From contig JAZRXG010000035.1 of assembly GCA_045600105.1 (NCBI GenBank), positions 1 to 31,539 on the forward strand: a stretch of DNA of 31,539 nucleotides, read 5' to 3'. Within the stretch, counting starts at the first letter, position 1; each line of letters starts with the position of its first letter. Shown one piece after another: positions 6,188 through 14,459 of this stretch. The translations under genes and the position numbers were made by a program. Under the pieces are notes generated by a model. The model was not told where the DNA came from. It saw nothing but the letters and a program-made list of their open reading frames with translations, and did no database searches. The DNA comes from UBA1206 sp045600105. GTDB lineage: Bacteria; Bacillota; Clostridia; Oscillospirales; CAG-382.

Positions 6188-8317
6188 ATGACCGAGAGAT
6201 TTACCGAAAACGCAAAAAACGTAATTTTCGGCGCCATTTCGGCGGCAAAGGAGCACGGGCACGCTTTCGTCGGCAGCGAGCATCTGCTGCTTGCCATCGC
6301 AAAAACGTCGCCGAAGTGTTTTGACGGAACGAACGTGACGTACGCGAGGATAAAGGAACGGCTCGACGAGATATCGGGCGGCTGCGGAGAAGCGTCCGAC
6401 GTCTGCGAGCTCACGCCGAAATGCAAAAAGATAATCGCGATGTCGGGAAAACTCGCGTCGGACGAAGCGTGCGGAGCGATCTCGGTGGAGCATATACTCG
6501 TTTCGATGCTGAAGGAAGAATGCGTGGCGAGAAGGATGCTCGAAAGCGACGGCGTATCGGTGAACGACATCATAATGTCGGTCGGCGGAGACAGAAGGAC
6601 GCCGTCCGAGACCGTCGGGTACGCCAAGGCGAAGGAAAAGGACAAAGCGCGTCCCACGCCGTATCTCGACAAAAACGGCCGCGACCTTACCGCAGAAGCG
6701 AGGAGCGGAGGGATAGAGGAGATATCCTGCCGTGACGCCGAGGAGGAGCGTCTGATACGCATCCTCATGAGAAAGACCAAAAACAACCCCTGCCTCATCG
6801 GCGACGCCGGAGTGGGCAAAACGGCGATAGCGGAGTCGATGGCAAAGCGCATCGCGGAAGGCAGAGTGCCCGACCGGCTGAAGGATATGCGCGTGATATC
6901 GGTAGACGTGGCGAGCGTCGTCGCCGGAACGAAATACCGCGGCGAGTTTGAGGAAAAGCTGAAAAACGTAATAAATGACGCGAAAAACAACAACGTGATA
7001 CTCTTCATCGACGAGCTTCACACGATAGTCGGCGCGGGCAGCGCGGAAGGCTCGGTAGACGCTTCCAACATACTCAAGCCGTATCTCGCGAGAGGCGAGA
7101 TACACGTAATCGGAGCGACCACGGCGACCGAATACCGCAGGATAATAGGAAAGGATCCGGCGCTTGAGCGCAGGTTCCAACCCGTCGAGGTGAAGGAGCC
7201 GAGCGAAAGCGAATGTGCGGAAATGCTTGAAAAGACCAAAAAGTATTATGAATCGCATCACGGAGTCATCATTACCGAAAGCGCCGTCAAAGCCGCCGTG
7301 AAGATATCGTCGCGCTTTATTTCGGGCAGAAAGCTGCCGGACAAGGCGATCGACCTGATAGACGAAGCGGCGAGCGAGACCGTGATACGCGGCGGCAGCA
7401 TCCTCGACGGAGACGCCGTCACCGATTTTTCATCGTCTGTCATCGGCGTTCCGCGTTCTCTTCTGACGGGGACGCCGGACAAAAACGCGTCGTCGCTTTT
7501 TGAGAAAATGAAGGAGACCGTCACCGGCAGGGACGAAGCGCTTTCTTCCCTTTCGAGGACGTTCGCGAGATATCTTTCGGGGCGGAAAGGAAAAGCGCCG
7601 GTCAGCGTGCTCATCTCGGGAAAACGCGGAAGCGGAAAAACGTTTTTGTCCGACGAATTCGTAAAACGCGCCGGCTTTGCGAGCGTGCTCAGATACGACA
7701 TGAGCGAATACACGGAGTATTCCTGCGTTTCGAGATTCCTCTGCAGCGGCGCGGTCGGCGACGCCGCCGAAAGATCACCGGGCGAAAAAATACGTTCTTC
7801 TCCGTTTTCGGCGATTATCTTCGACTGCTTCGAAAAGGCGCACCCCGATATGGCGTCCCTCGTCACGAGTATGATAACGGGCGGAAGCATCCCCGACAGC
7901 GCGGGTGAAGCCGTGCCGCTTTCCTCGGCGTTCGTGATAATACTGACGTCGGAAGAAAAGAGACGCGGTTCGGGGTTCACCGATTCCGCGTACGGAGACA
8001 CGGACGGGATACACTCGGCGGTAAGCGAAGAAATAGAACTGAAAAAGCTCGACGACGCGGTCCTTTACGCCATCACCAGAAGCAGATTCCTTTCCCTCCT
8101 CCCGCCGTCCTCGCGCCCGACTCTCACCGAAAGCGCCGAAAAGCGTTTTGAAGACGCGGCGCACGAGCTGAAAGAGCCGTCGTTCTGCGTCAGATTCGCC
8201 GAAAAAGCGGCCTGCGACGTCGTTTCTCACCTCGGAAACGACGGGAAAAGTGCGGAATTCGACGTGATATGCGAAAACGGCGCCATCAAAATAAAAATTC
8301 CCGAAAAAAGTTCTTGA
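6188..8317 (+). CDS. ClpC/ClpA-like AAA+ unfoldase with degenerate second ATPase domain
   Basis: This 709-residue HSP100 protein has two N-terminal Clp repeats (about 5-40 and 75-110). It has a complete first AAA+ domain: Walker A GDAGVGKT (205-212), pore loop GTKYRGEFE, Walker B ILFIDE ending at Glu276, sensor IGATTATEYR and Arg-finger region ERRF. The coiled-coil M domain of ClpC/ClpB between the two ATPase domains is missing. The second AAA+ domain keeps Walker A GKRGSGKT (478-485). However, the Walker B glutamate is Cys547 (IIFDCFEKAHPD), the usual GYVG pore loop is GAVGD, sensor 1 TSN is TSE, and the Arg-finger region NRID is KKLD. A Gly-Phe loop (KRRGSGF, 591-597) matches the ClpP-contact position. 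An AAGGAGAG site supports the start. The ring function of domain 2 is probably structural (inferred). Confidence 0.88.
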   Translation: MTERFTENAKNVIFGAISAAKEHGHAFVGSEHLLLAIAKTSPKCFDGTNVTYARIKERLDEISGGCGEASDVCELTPKCKKIIAMSGKLASDEACGAISVEHILVSMLKEECVARRMLESDGVSVNDIIMSVGGDRRTPSETVGYAKAKEKDKARPTPYLDKNGRDLTAEARSGGIEEISCRDAEEERLIRILMRKTKNNPCLIGDAGVGKTAIAESMAKRIAEGRVPDRLKDMRVISVDVASVVAGTKYRGEFEEKLKNVINDAKNNNVILFIDELHTIVGAGSAEGSVDASNILKPYLARGEIHVIGATTATEYRRIIGKDPALERRFQPVEVKEPSESECAEMLEKTKKYYESHHGVIITESAVKAAVKISSRFISGRKLPDKAIDLIDEAASETVIRGGSILDGDAVTDFSSSVIGVPRSLLTGTPDKNASSLFEKMKETVTGRDEALSSLSRTFARYLSGRKGKAPVSVLISGKRGSGKTFLSDEFVKRAGFASVLRYDMSEYTEYSCVSRFLCSGAVGDAAERSPGEKIRSSPFSAIIFDCFEKAHPDMASLVTSMITGGSIPDSAGEAVPLSSAFVIILTSEEKRRGSGFTDSAYGDTDGIHSAVSEEIELKKLDDAVLYAITRSRFLSLLPPSSRPTLTESAEKRFEDAAHELKEPSFCVRFAEKAACDVVSHLGNDGKSAEFDVICENGAIKIKIPEKSS

Positions 8318-8342
8318 CAAAACGGTATCATGTGTGTATAAT
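8314..8342 (+). promoter_or_regulatory. Consensus promoter of ylxM-ffh
   Basis: TTGACA (8314-8319) overlaps the stop codon of the preceding Clp gene and is 17 bp from TATAAT (8337-8342). Transcription should start near 8349, inside the palindrome that begins at 8344. Confidence 0.85.
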
Positions 8343-8343
8343 G

Positions 8344-8378
8344 GCTTGTAAAGTAAATTTACTTTACAAGCATTTTTT
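8344..8378. promoter_or_regulatory. Perfect 28-bp palindrome at the ylxM transcription start: operator and/or terminator
   Basis: The half-site GCTTGTAAAGTAAA (8344-8357) is followed directly by its exact reverse complement (8358-8371), then six T residues (8373-8378). It begins two bases after the -10. As DNA it is a well-formed operator for a dimeric repressor. As RNA read through from the Clp gene it would be a hairpin plus T-run terminator. A transcript starting near 8349 would carry only part of the left arm. Which role applies cannot be decided from sequence. Confidence 0.7.
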
Positions 8379-8395
8379 GTACGGGTGGGTCGAAG

Positions 8396-8707
8396 ATGAA
8401 CGAAAAAAGAAGCGAAATGTGCTTTTTATTCGATTTTTACGGCTCTCTTCTGTCGGAAAGGCAGCGCGACGTTCTTGACCTGTATTACAACGACGACCTT
8501 TCCCTTTCCGAAATCGCGGAAAACCTGAGCATCACGCGTCAGGCGGTACGCGACGCCGTTCTTCACGGGGAAGAATATCTGCTCCGTCTTGAAGAAAAGC
8601 TGGGCATGGCGGAACGTTTCAGAGAAGTACGCGCCATCGCCAAAAGGATAATATCGCTTTCGGCTGACGAAAACGTCGTAAAAGAAGCCGAAAAGCTGTT
8701 GAATTGA
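8396..8707 (+). CDS. ylxM: YlxM-family helix-turn-helix protein (SRP operon)
   Basis: The product is a 103-residue UPF0122/YlxM protein resembling sigma-factor region 4. Its signature is FYGSLLSERQRDVLDLYYNDDLS followed by a helix-turn-helix, LSEIAENLSITRQAVRDAVLHGEE. Family members are encoded almost invariably just before ffh, and a streptococcal homologue affects SRP GTPase behaviour. The G-rich GGGTGGG 5-11 bp upstream is a weak ribosome binding site. The stop codon lies 11 bp before the ffh ATG, so the pair is co-transcribed. The palindrome overlapping its promoter makes autoregulation by this protein an attractive but unproven idea. Confidence 0.92.
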   Translation: MNEKRSEMCFLFDFYGSLLSERQRDVLDLYYNDDLSLSEIAENLSITRQAVRDAVLHGEEYLLRLEEKLGMAERFREVRAIAKRIISLSADENVVKEAEKLLN

Positions 8708-8718
8708 GGAATTCCACG

Positions 8719-10041
8719 ATGTTTCAGAGTCTTGTCGAAAAAATGTCGTCGGCGCTCAAAAAATTCAGAAACAAGGGCAAACTCACCGAAGCGGACGTAA
8801 AGGCCGGCATGCGCGAGATAAAGCTCGCGCTCCTCGAAGCCGACGTCAACTTCAAGGTTGTCAAGGATTTCGTTGCCAAAGTTTCCGAACGCGCCGTAGG
8901 CAGCGACGTTCTCGAAAGCCTGCTCCCCGCGCAGCAGGTCGTAAAGATCGTCAACGAAGAACTCATAACGCTCATGGGCGGAAGCGTTTCAAAACTCGAA
9001 GTCGCCCCCAAACCTCCCACAGTCATACTCATGTGCGGCCTTCAGGGCTCCGGTAAGACCACTCACACCGCGAAGCTTGCCGGAAAGCTCAAGAAATCGG
9101 GCAAGAATCCCCTGCTCGTCGCCTGCGACATCTACCGTCCGGCGGCGATAAAGCAGCTGCAGGTCGTCGGCGAACAGGTCGGCTGCACCGTCTATGAAAA
9201 AGGCACGCAGAACCCCGTTGCCACCGCGGAGGAGGCAGTAAAGCACGCAGTCAAATACGGTTTCGACACCGTCATAATAGATACCGCCGGACGTCTTCAC
9301 ATCGACGAAGAGCTCATGGCGGAGCTCAAGAAGATAAAAGAAAAGGTCAACCCCACCGAAATACTCCTCGTCGTCGACGCGATGACCGGTCAGGACGCGG
9401 TAAACGTGGCGAAATCGTTCAACGACCTGCTCGACATCACCGGCGTCATCCTCACCAAGATGGACGGCGATACCAAGGGCGGCGCGGCGCTTTCGGTCAA
9501 ATACGTCACCGGCAAGCCCATCAAGTTCGTCGGCATGGGCGAAAAGCTCGACGCCATCGAGCCCTTCTACCCCGACAGAATGGCAAGCCGCATACTCGGC
9601 ATGGGCGACGTGCTTTCCCTTATAGAAAAGGCGGAGCAGGCTTACGACGAAAAGCAGGCGGCGGAGCTCGAGCGCAAATTCCGCGAGCAGTCCTTCACCC
9701 TCAACGACTATCTCGAACAGTTCAGACAGATACGCGGCATGGGCAGCATGGAACAGCTCATCGGCATGGTCCCCGGCATCAAGCCCGGTCAGCTCAAGGA
9801 CGCCAAGATAGACGAAAAGCAGCTCTCCCGCGTCGAAGCCATAATCCTTTCGATGACGATGAAGGAAAGGAACCACCCCGATATCCTCAATTCCACGCGC
9901 AAGCGCAGGATAGCGGCGGGCAGCGGCACGACGGTAGAGGAAGTAAACAAGCTGCTCAAGCAGTACGAACAGACCAAGCAGCTCATGAAGCAGTTCATGG
10001 GCGGGGGAAAGAAACGCGGAAAATTCCGCTTCCCCATGTAA
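8719..10041 (+). CDS. ffh: Signal recognition particle protein Ffh (SRP54)
   Basis: Ffh binds SRP RNA and signal sequences of nascent membrane and secreted proteins and, as a GTPase, docks with FtsY. The ATG at 8719 (MFQSLVEKM) is chosen over an in-frame TTG at 8704 because GAGGA sits about 8 bp upstream of it. The NG domain has GLQGSGKT (107-114), DTAGRLHIDEELM and TKMDGDTKGGAALS. The methionine-rich M domain has GMGSMEQLIGMVPG, the RNA-contact RKRRIAAGSGTTVEEVNKLL and a basic GGGKKRGKFRFPM tail. The length of 440 residues is typical. It is co-transcribed with ylxM. The gap to rpsP is 75 bp and AT-rich, with no convincing terminator. Confidence 0.97.
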   Translation: MFQSLVEKMSSALKKFRNKGKLTEADVKAGMREIKLALLEADVNFKVVKDFVAKVSERAVGSDVLESLLPAQQVVKIVNEELITLMGGSVSKLEVAPKPPTVILMCGLQGSGKTTHTAKLAGKLKKSGKNPLLVACDIYRPAAIKQLQVVGEQVGCTVYEKGTQNPVATAEEAVKHAVKYGFDTVIIDTAGRLHIDEELMAELKKIKEKVNPTEILLVVDAMTGQDAVNVAKSFNDLLDITGVILTKMDGDTKGGAALSVKYVTGKPIKFVGMGEKLDAIEPFYPDRMASRILGMGDVLSLIEKAEQAYDEKQAAELERKFREQSFTLNDYLEQFRQIRGMGSMEQLIGMVPGIKPGQLKDAKIDEKQLSRVEAIILSMTMKERNHPDILNSTRKRRIAAGSGTTVEEVNKLLKQYEQTKQLMKQFMGGGKKRGKFRFPM

Positions 10042-10116
10042 AAACCGATATTCATCTATTTTCAACGTAGATCAATATAAAAATAAAAATAAAAAACATT
10101 TTTGGAGGAAACTAAA

Positions 10117-10359
10117 ATGGCAGTTAAAATCAGACTCAGAAGAATGGGCGCAAAGAAAGCTCCTTTCTACAGGATCGTTGTTGCGGATTCCCGTTATCCC
10201 CGTGACGGCAGATTCATCGAAGAGATCGGCTACTACAACCCCATGACCAACCCCGCGGACATCAAGCTTGATTCTGAAAAGGCAAAACAGTGGATCGCCA
10301 ACGGCGCTCAGCCCACCGACACTGTTAAGATCATTCTCAAAAACAACGGCGTTCTCTGA
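10117..10359 (+). CDS. rpsP: 30S ribosomal protein S16
   Basis: S16 is a small 30S assembly protein. The 80-residue product begins MAVKIRLRRMGAKKAPFYRI and carries VVADSRYPRDGRFIEEIGYYNPM, both diagnostic. The ATG at 10117 is fixed by GGAGG at 10104-10108; an in-frame upstream TTG would overlap that site. It opens the conserved rpsP-khpA-rimM-trmD block. The 75-bp AT-rich spacer before it (10042-10116) has no promoter that I can defend. Confidence 0.97.
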   Translation: MAVKIRLRRMGAKKAPFYRIVVADSRYPRDGRFIEEIGYYNPMTNPADIKLDSEKAKQWIANGAQPTDTVKIILKNNGVL

Positions 10360-10379
10360 TCCAAGAATAAGGAGATATT

Positions 10380-10607
10380 ATGAAACAGCTTCTTATAGAC
10401 ATCGTCAAGCCTCTTGTCGATAATCCGGACGAAGTCCTCGTTGTCGAAAAAGTCAGCGGCGATATGTCGATCCTTGAACTCACGGTCGCCAAAAGCGATA
10501 CCGGCAAAGTGATAGGACGCAACGGAAAGATCGCAAAATCGATCCGCACCGTCATGCGTGCGGCCGCTGCCAAAGAGAACAAGCGTGTCATCGTCGACAT
10601 CAACTGA
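10380..10607 (+). CDS. khpA: KH-domain RNA-binding protein KhpA (YlqC family)
   Basis: KhpA is a single KH domain protein that binds RNA, usually with KhpB/Jag, and influences cell elongation and post-transcriptional control in Gram-positive bacteria. The product has 75 residues, with the GxxG loop in TGKVIGRNGKIAKSIRTVMRA. It lies 20 bp after rpsP, with AGGAG before the ATG, and two bases before rimM, the standard Firmicute order. Confidence 0.93.
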   Translation: MKQLLIDIVKPLVDNPDEVLVVEKVSGDMSILELTVAKSDTGKVIGRNGKIAKSIRTVMRAAAAKENKRVIVDIN

Positions 10608-10609
10608 CG

Positions 10610-11101
10610 ATGAGGCGTTACCTCGAAGCAGGCAAGCTCAATTCCCCGCGAGGCATCAAGGGCGAGATCAGGTTCGCGTGCTACTGCGATTCACCTGAAT
10701 TTCTGTCGGGCGTAAAGCGTCTTTATCTTGACGGCGAAGGAAGCCGTTATCTTGAGATATCGCTTTACCGCCCGTCCGTACCCTCGATAATTTTCAAAGG
10801 CTACGAGGACAGGAACCTTGCGTCGTCCCTCAACGGGCGTACCGTGTGGTTCGACCGCAATGACGTTGAGCTGCCGGAAGGAACATTTTATTTCGACGAT
10901 ATGATCGGCACCGAGGTCTTCGTTCAGGGGACCGACGGAACGATCGGCAAAGTGACTGACGTCGAAGAAGGCGTAAGCAGTTACTTTTATATTATCAAAG
11001 GCGAAAAGAGCTACCGCGTACCCGCGGTGGAAGGATTCGTCGAAAAAGCCGTGCCCGAAGAAGGGCTTTGGCTTTATACAACGGAAGGTCTGGAAATCTG
11101 A
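10610..11101 (+). CDS. rimM: Ribosome maturation factor RimM
   Basis: RimM assists maturation of the 30S head and binds S19. The 163 residues comprise an N-terminal RimM barrel (GKLNSPRGIKGEIRF, then GYEDRNLASSLNGRTVW) and a C-terminal PRC barrel (YFDDMIGTEVFVQGTDGTIG to GFVEKAVPEEGLWLYTTEGL). The start follows the khpA stop by two bases, and the stop precedes the trmD ATG by three bases. The usual VYIE-type ending is recognisable though diverged. Confidence 0.92.
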   Translation: MRRYLEAGKLNSPRGIKGEIRFACYCDSPEFLSGVKRLYLDGEGSRYLEISLYRPSVPSIIFKGYEDRNLASSLNGRTVWFDRNDVELPEGTFYFDDMIGTEVFVQGTDGTIGKVTDVEEGVSSYFYIIKGEKSYRVPAVEGFVEKAVPEEGLWLYTTEGLEI

Positions 11102-11104
11102 CAA

Positions 11105-11848
11105 ATGAATTTTGAAATTCTGACTCTGTTTCCCGATATGCTTCGTTCGTTTTTCGATCACAGTATAATTGGCAGAGCCGCCGAAAAAGGTATTGTATCG
11201 GTGAATCTCACGGACATCCGTGACTACACGCTGGACAAGCACCGTAAGGTGGACGATACACCATACGGCGGCGGATACGGCATGATAATGTCATGTCAAC
11301 CCGCCGTTGACTGTATCAGGGCGGTGAAATCAAGGCTCACGGGCAGCACGCGCGTGGTCTATATGTCGCCGCAGGGAAAGGTACTGACTCACGAAAAAGC
11401 GCTCGAGCTTTCGGGGTACGACAACCTTATCCTTTTCTGCGGACATTACGAAGGGATAGACGAACGTATAATCGAGCTCGAGATCGACGAGGAAGTGTCG
11501 ATCGGCGACTACGTGCTCACCGGCGGCGAGCTCCCCGCGGCGGTACTCACCGACTGCGTATGCAGGCTCATCGACGGCGTACTTCCGGCGAAGGAATGTT
11601 ACGAGGAAGAAAGCATCGCGAGCGGACTTCTCGAGCATCCGCAGTACACGAAGCCGAGAGTCTTCGAAGGGCTCGAGGTCCCCGAGGTGCTGCTTGGCGG
11701 TCATCACGCCAACATACAGAAATGGAAAGCGGAGGTCTCTTTGCGGCGCACCGCGGAGAAACGTCCCGATCTACTTGAAAAGGCAGAAATAAATGCAGAA
11801 CTACAAAACGCAAAAAAAGAAAAGCTTTTGGGGAAGGCTGATAAATAG
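11105..11848 (+). CDS. trmD: tRNA (guanine-37-N1)-methyltransferase TrmD
   Basis: TrmD is the essential SAM-dependent methyltransferase that makes m1G37 next to the anticodon and prevents frameshifting. The 247-residue protein has the expected MNFEILTLFPDM start, DDTPYGGGYGM (50-60), and the trefoil-knot SAM site formed by CGHYEGIDER (112-121) and SIGDYVLTGGELPA (132-145). The C-terminal SWRR-type helix region is LLGGHHANIQKWKAEVSLRRT. Its last 56 bp overlap the following membrane-protein frame. The gene usually found next, rplS (L19), is absent here. Confidence 0.96.
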   Translation: MNFEILTLFPDMLRSFFDHSIIGRAAEKGIVSVNLTDIRDYTLDKHRKVDDTPYGGGYGMIMSCQPAVDCIRAVKSRLTGSTRVVYMSPQGKVLTHEKALELSGYDNLILFCGHYEGIDERIIELEIDEEVSIGDYVLTGGELPAAVLTDCVCRLIDGVLPAKECYEEESIASGLLEHPQYTKPRVFEGLEVPEVLLGGHHANIQKWKAEVSLRRTAEKRPDLLEKAEINAELQNAKKEKLLGKADK

Positions 11849-13547
11849 AAGCATCATCGCTTCCCTGCTTACTTATCTTTCGGTCAGATTCCATTATTTT
11901 CTGTCCGACAGTTTTGTCGCGCGCATTTTTTACATATCAGACGGTGCCGAAGGTCTGAAAAAGAGCAGTCTTTTCGGCGGTCTTTATTCAAAAATCGACA
12001 AATCACCCGTTTTCCCCACGGTGCGGCGAACGTTCGCGAAGAACGTCGAAAGCAGCCGTTTCGTGGCGGCGTACCGCGCCTTCGTTCACAAGGCGGTGAC
12101 ATCTTCGGTACGGACGACGGGTGTTTTCGTTCTTTCCGGCGGTCTTTACGCGCTGCTCGGCTACATCATGAGCTGGATACAGAGCGGTCCGGATTTCAGA
12201 ACGTATTACGAGCTCGTCATCATCGCCGCGATGATAATATGCGGTACTCTGATGCTTTTCTCGCAGCGTTCAAACGGCAGAAAGCTTCACGAAAGCCGCT
12301 TTATGTCGGCGTTCTTATTTGATTTTCTCGGGCTCAACCCGCTTTCGGTCGACAAGGACACGAAAAGCGAAAATCATTTTCTCGCGTCTTTCCTCGGCGG
12401 CATCGTATTCGGCGTCATCTCGTTCGTGACGTCGGTCGGCACGGCACTTGCCGTTCTCGCGGCGATCGTGGTCGTGATGCTCGTCGTCTATTCACCCGAA
12501 AGCGGACTTCTGCTTTCGATGATGCTCATCCCCGTTTTCAAAGCGGAGACGGTCGCGTATCTGCTCGTCGTCACCCTCGTTTCGTTCTTCTTCAAGCTGC
12601 TGCGCGGAAAGCGCAATCTCACGTTCAAAAGCGAAGATATCGCCGCGCTTTTTACCGCTTCTGTATTCGTCATATTCTTCCCCGTCGGCAGCAAGCTCCT
12701 CGTTTCTCTTATGATAACGGTCTATTTCATGGCTTCCAACCTGATGAGAAGCCTGGAATATCTCAAAAAAAGCGTCAACGCGCTGAGCCTTGGGCTTTCT
12801 CTCAACGTCATCGCGAACGCCGTCTCCGGCGGCATGTCGATCTTCGGCATCACGACCGGGTATCTTTCGGGCTTCGACCCGGGAACGATCGTCGTTTCAG
12901 GCGAATACACGGCGATATTGGCTCTGATCTTTTCGCTTTATATGCTTTTTGAAACGGACTGCGTTTTCCATTTCGTTTACCGTCTGCTGTTCGTCGTCTG
13001 CTCTCTCGCCTCGGTGTTCATGACGATGTCCGGGACCGTGTGGCTGATCGCGCTCGCTTCGGTATTCGTGTATTTCGTCTACCGCACGCTCAGGTTTTTC
13101 AACGTCACGTTCGTATACCTGCTGCTTGCTCCCGTATTCCGGTTCATTTATACGTTCGCGTCGTACAAATTCGATATCGCGCCGTTTTCGCTTTGCGGAA
13201 GCGCGTCCTGCGGTGACGGCGGCATACGGGCTCTGCTCTTCGGTTCCGGCATGCTCGGTGACGGAATGACGTTCACGTTCTTTTCGGCGTTCGGCATATT
13301 CGGCTGCCTGCTCATCGCGCTCATGCTGTATATGCTGCTTTCCCGCGCGATAGGCTCGTCGAGATATTCGCGCAACGGCGCGCGTGAATTCTGCGCTCTC
13401 ATCGTCGCGTCGCTCTGCGCCTTCACCGTCTGCGCCACCCACTCCGCTTTTGACACGCAGCTTCTGACCTTCTGGACGTTCTGCGGACTTATAAGCGCAA
13501 CGGGCAACGTGGTCACCTCGGTTTCTCCCGAGGATGAGTATTATTGA
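11793..13547 (+). CDS. Polytopic membrane protein, O-antigen polymerase/ligase-like
   Basis: The product has 584 residues and about 14 hydrophobic segments, for example TTGVFVLSGGLYALLGYIM, ELVIIAAMIICGTLMLF, GGIVFGVISFVTSVGTALAV and YTAILALIFSLYMLF. A GSGMLGDGMTFTFFSAFGIFGCLL stretch near the C-terminus resembles the late periplasmic-loop/helix pattern of Wzy and O-antigen ligase proteins. The first 100 residues are basic and cytoplasmic. The start at 11793 lies inside trmD; no ATG, GTG or TTG follows in frame until well into the hydrophobic part, so the 56-bp overlap is probably real. Two DUF4330-like genes follow 16 bp later. A role in surface polysaccharide assembly is inferred from topology and weak similarity only. 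Confidence 0.62.
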   Translation: MQNYKTQKKKSFWGRLINRSIIASLLTYLSVRFHYFLSDSFVARIFYISDGAEGLKKSSLFGGLYSKIDKSPVFPTVRRTFAKNVESSRFVAAYRAFVHKAVTSSVRTTGVFVLSGGLYALLGYIMSWIQSGPDFRTYYELVIIAAMIICGTLMLFSQRSNGRKLHESRFMSAFLFDFLGLNPLSVDKDTKSENHFLASFLGGIVFGVISFVTSVGTALAVLAAIVVVMLVVYSPESGLLLSMMLIPVFKAETVAYLLVVTLVSFFFKLLRGKRNLTFKSEDIAALFTASVFVIFFPVGSKLLVSLMITVYFMASNLMRSLEYLKKSVNALSLGLSLNVIANAVSGGMSIFGITTGYLSGFDPGTIVVSGEYTAILALIFSLYMLFETDCVFHFVYRLLFVVCSLASVFMTMSGTVWLIALASVFVYFVYRTLRFFNVTFVYLLLAPVFRFIYTFASYKFDIAPFSLCGSASCGDGGIRALLFGSGMLGDGMTFTFFSAFGIFGCLLIALMLYMLLSRAIGSSRYSRNGAREFCALIVASLCAFTVCATHSAFDTQLLTFWTFCGLISATGNVVTSVSPEDEYY

Positions 13548-13563
13548 TCGGGAGGCGTATAAT

Positions 13564-13935
13564 ATGGAAAAGAAGATAAATCTCCTCGATATAATACTCG
13601 TCATCCTGCTCATTCTCGCGTGTCTCGCGGCGGTCGTGACACTCGTCAAGGTGTTCTCGTCGGACAACGAAAAATACGTATACCGCATAACCGTCGACGA
13701 CGAAACGGCGGAAATAATCCGTCCCGGCGACGGGATATACCGTACGGACGGAAGCTTCGTCGGGAACGTCGTCTCGATCGGTTCCGTCGGCAAACGCAAA
13801 ACGATCGACGTCGAGGCAGAAGAAAACGTACTTTTCAAGGTCGGCGAACACGTCGGACTCAGAACTCAGAAGATATTTTTGGACGGAAACGTTTATTCCG
13901 TAAATTCAACGGAGGTAAAAGCCAATGAAGAATAA
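13564..13935 (+). CDS. DUF4330-like single-pass membrane protein, copy 1
   Basis: The ATG at 13564 is preceded by GGGAGG at 13550-13555, which decides against a longer frame from 13534. The 123-residue product starts MEKKINLLDIILVILLILA, an N-terminal transmembrane anchor. It continues as an extracellular beta-rich domain with YRITVDDETAEIIRPGDGIY, GSFVGNVVSIGSVG and VGEHVGLRTQKIFLDGNVY. The Lys/Asn-Leu-Asp start and this layout match DUF4330 proteins as I know them. It is homologous to the next gene, which overlaps its last 11 bases. DUF4330 function is not established. Confidence 0.75.
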   Translation: MEKKINLLDIILVILLILACLAAVVTLVKVFSSDNEKYVYRITVDDETAEIIRPGDGIYRTDGSFVGNVVSIGSVGKRKTIDVEAEENVLFKVGEHVGLRTQKIFLDGNVYSVNSTEVKANEE

Positions 13936-14398
13936 AAAATTCAATCTTTTTGACCTTTTGGTGATAATCCTCTTGCTCGGTATCATCGCGGCGGTCATTT
14001 TCAGAAGCCAGATATCCGAAACGGTGTTCGGCGGAGGAAAGCACGAATACAAAGTCACCTTTGAGGTGTCGGCGTTTTCAAACGAAGGCATCCCGTCGCT
14101 TGCCGAAGGCTCGGTCATCTACGTACACGGCAATCAGCTTCCGTTCGGCAAAATATCGAGCGTCGCCTCGGTCCCCGTGACCGATACTTTCGTCGTTGGT
14201 TCCGAAGAAACGGATGCCGCTTCGGCGAATTTCTCATCCCTCACTCTCGTTATCGAAGTCGAGGGTCACGTTGCCGACGACGTGTTCTACGCCAAGAACG
14301 GCATTCCCCTGCTCGTCCGCAAAGACCTGTCGCTTGAGAACGAAGACGTGTGCTTCAACGCAAAAATATCCTCGGTCGAAGTGATTTCGGGTGACTGA
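13925..14398 (+). CDS. DUF4330-like single-pass membrane protein, copy 2
   Basis: The product has 157 residues, starting MKNKKFNLFDLLVIILLLG, a membrane anchor parallel to that of copy 1. The outer domain begins HEYKVTFEVSAF and includes AEGSVIYVHGNQLPFGKISS, aligning with RPGDGIYRTDGSFVGNVVS of copy 1. The two genes therefore look like an old tandem duplication. GGAGG at 13911-13915 precedes the start, inside copy 1. The operon with the O-antigen-polymerase-like protein suggests a shared surface-assembly task (inferred). Confidence 0.75.
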   Translation: MKNKKFNLFDLLVIILLLGIIAAVIFRSQISETVFGGGKHEYKVTFEVSAFSNEGIPSLAEGSVIYVHGNQLPFGKISSVASVPVTDTFVVGSEETDAASANFSSLTLVIEVEGHVADDVFYAKNGIPLLVRKDLSLENEDVCFNAKISSVEVISGD

Positions 14399-14459
14399 TT
14401 TCTACCATATTATACAAATCACACCTGTTAATTTTGTTAATTTCGTTTAACAATCACTA

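Noticed and set aside
10042..10116. Promoter before rpsP
   Set aside because: A TATAAA at 10076 exists in an AT-rich spacer, but there is no acceptable -35 at 16-18 bp.
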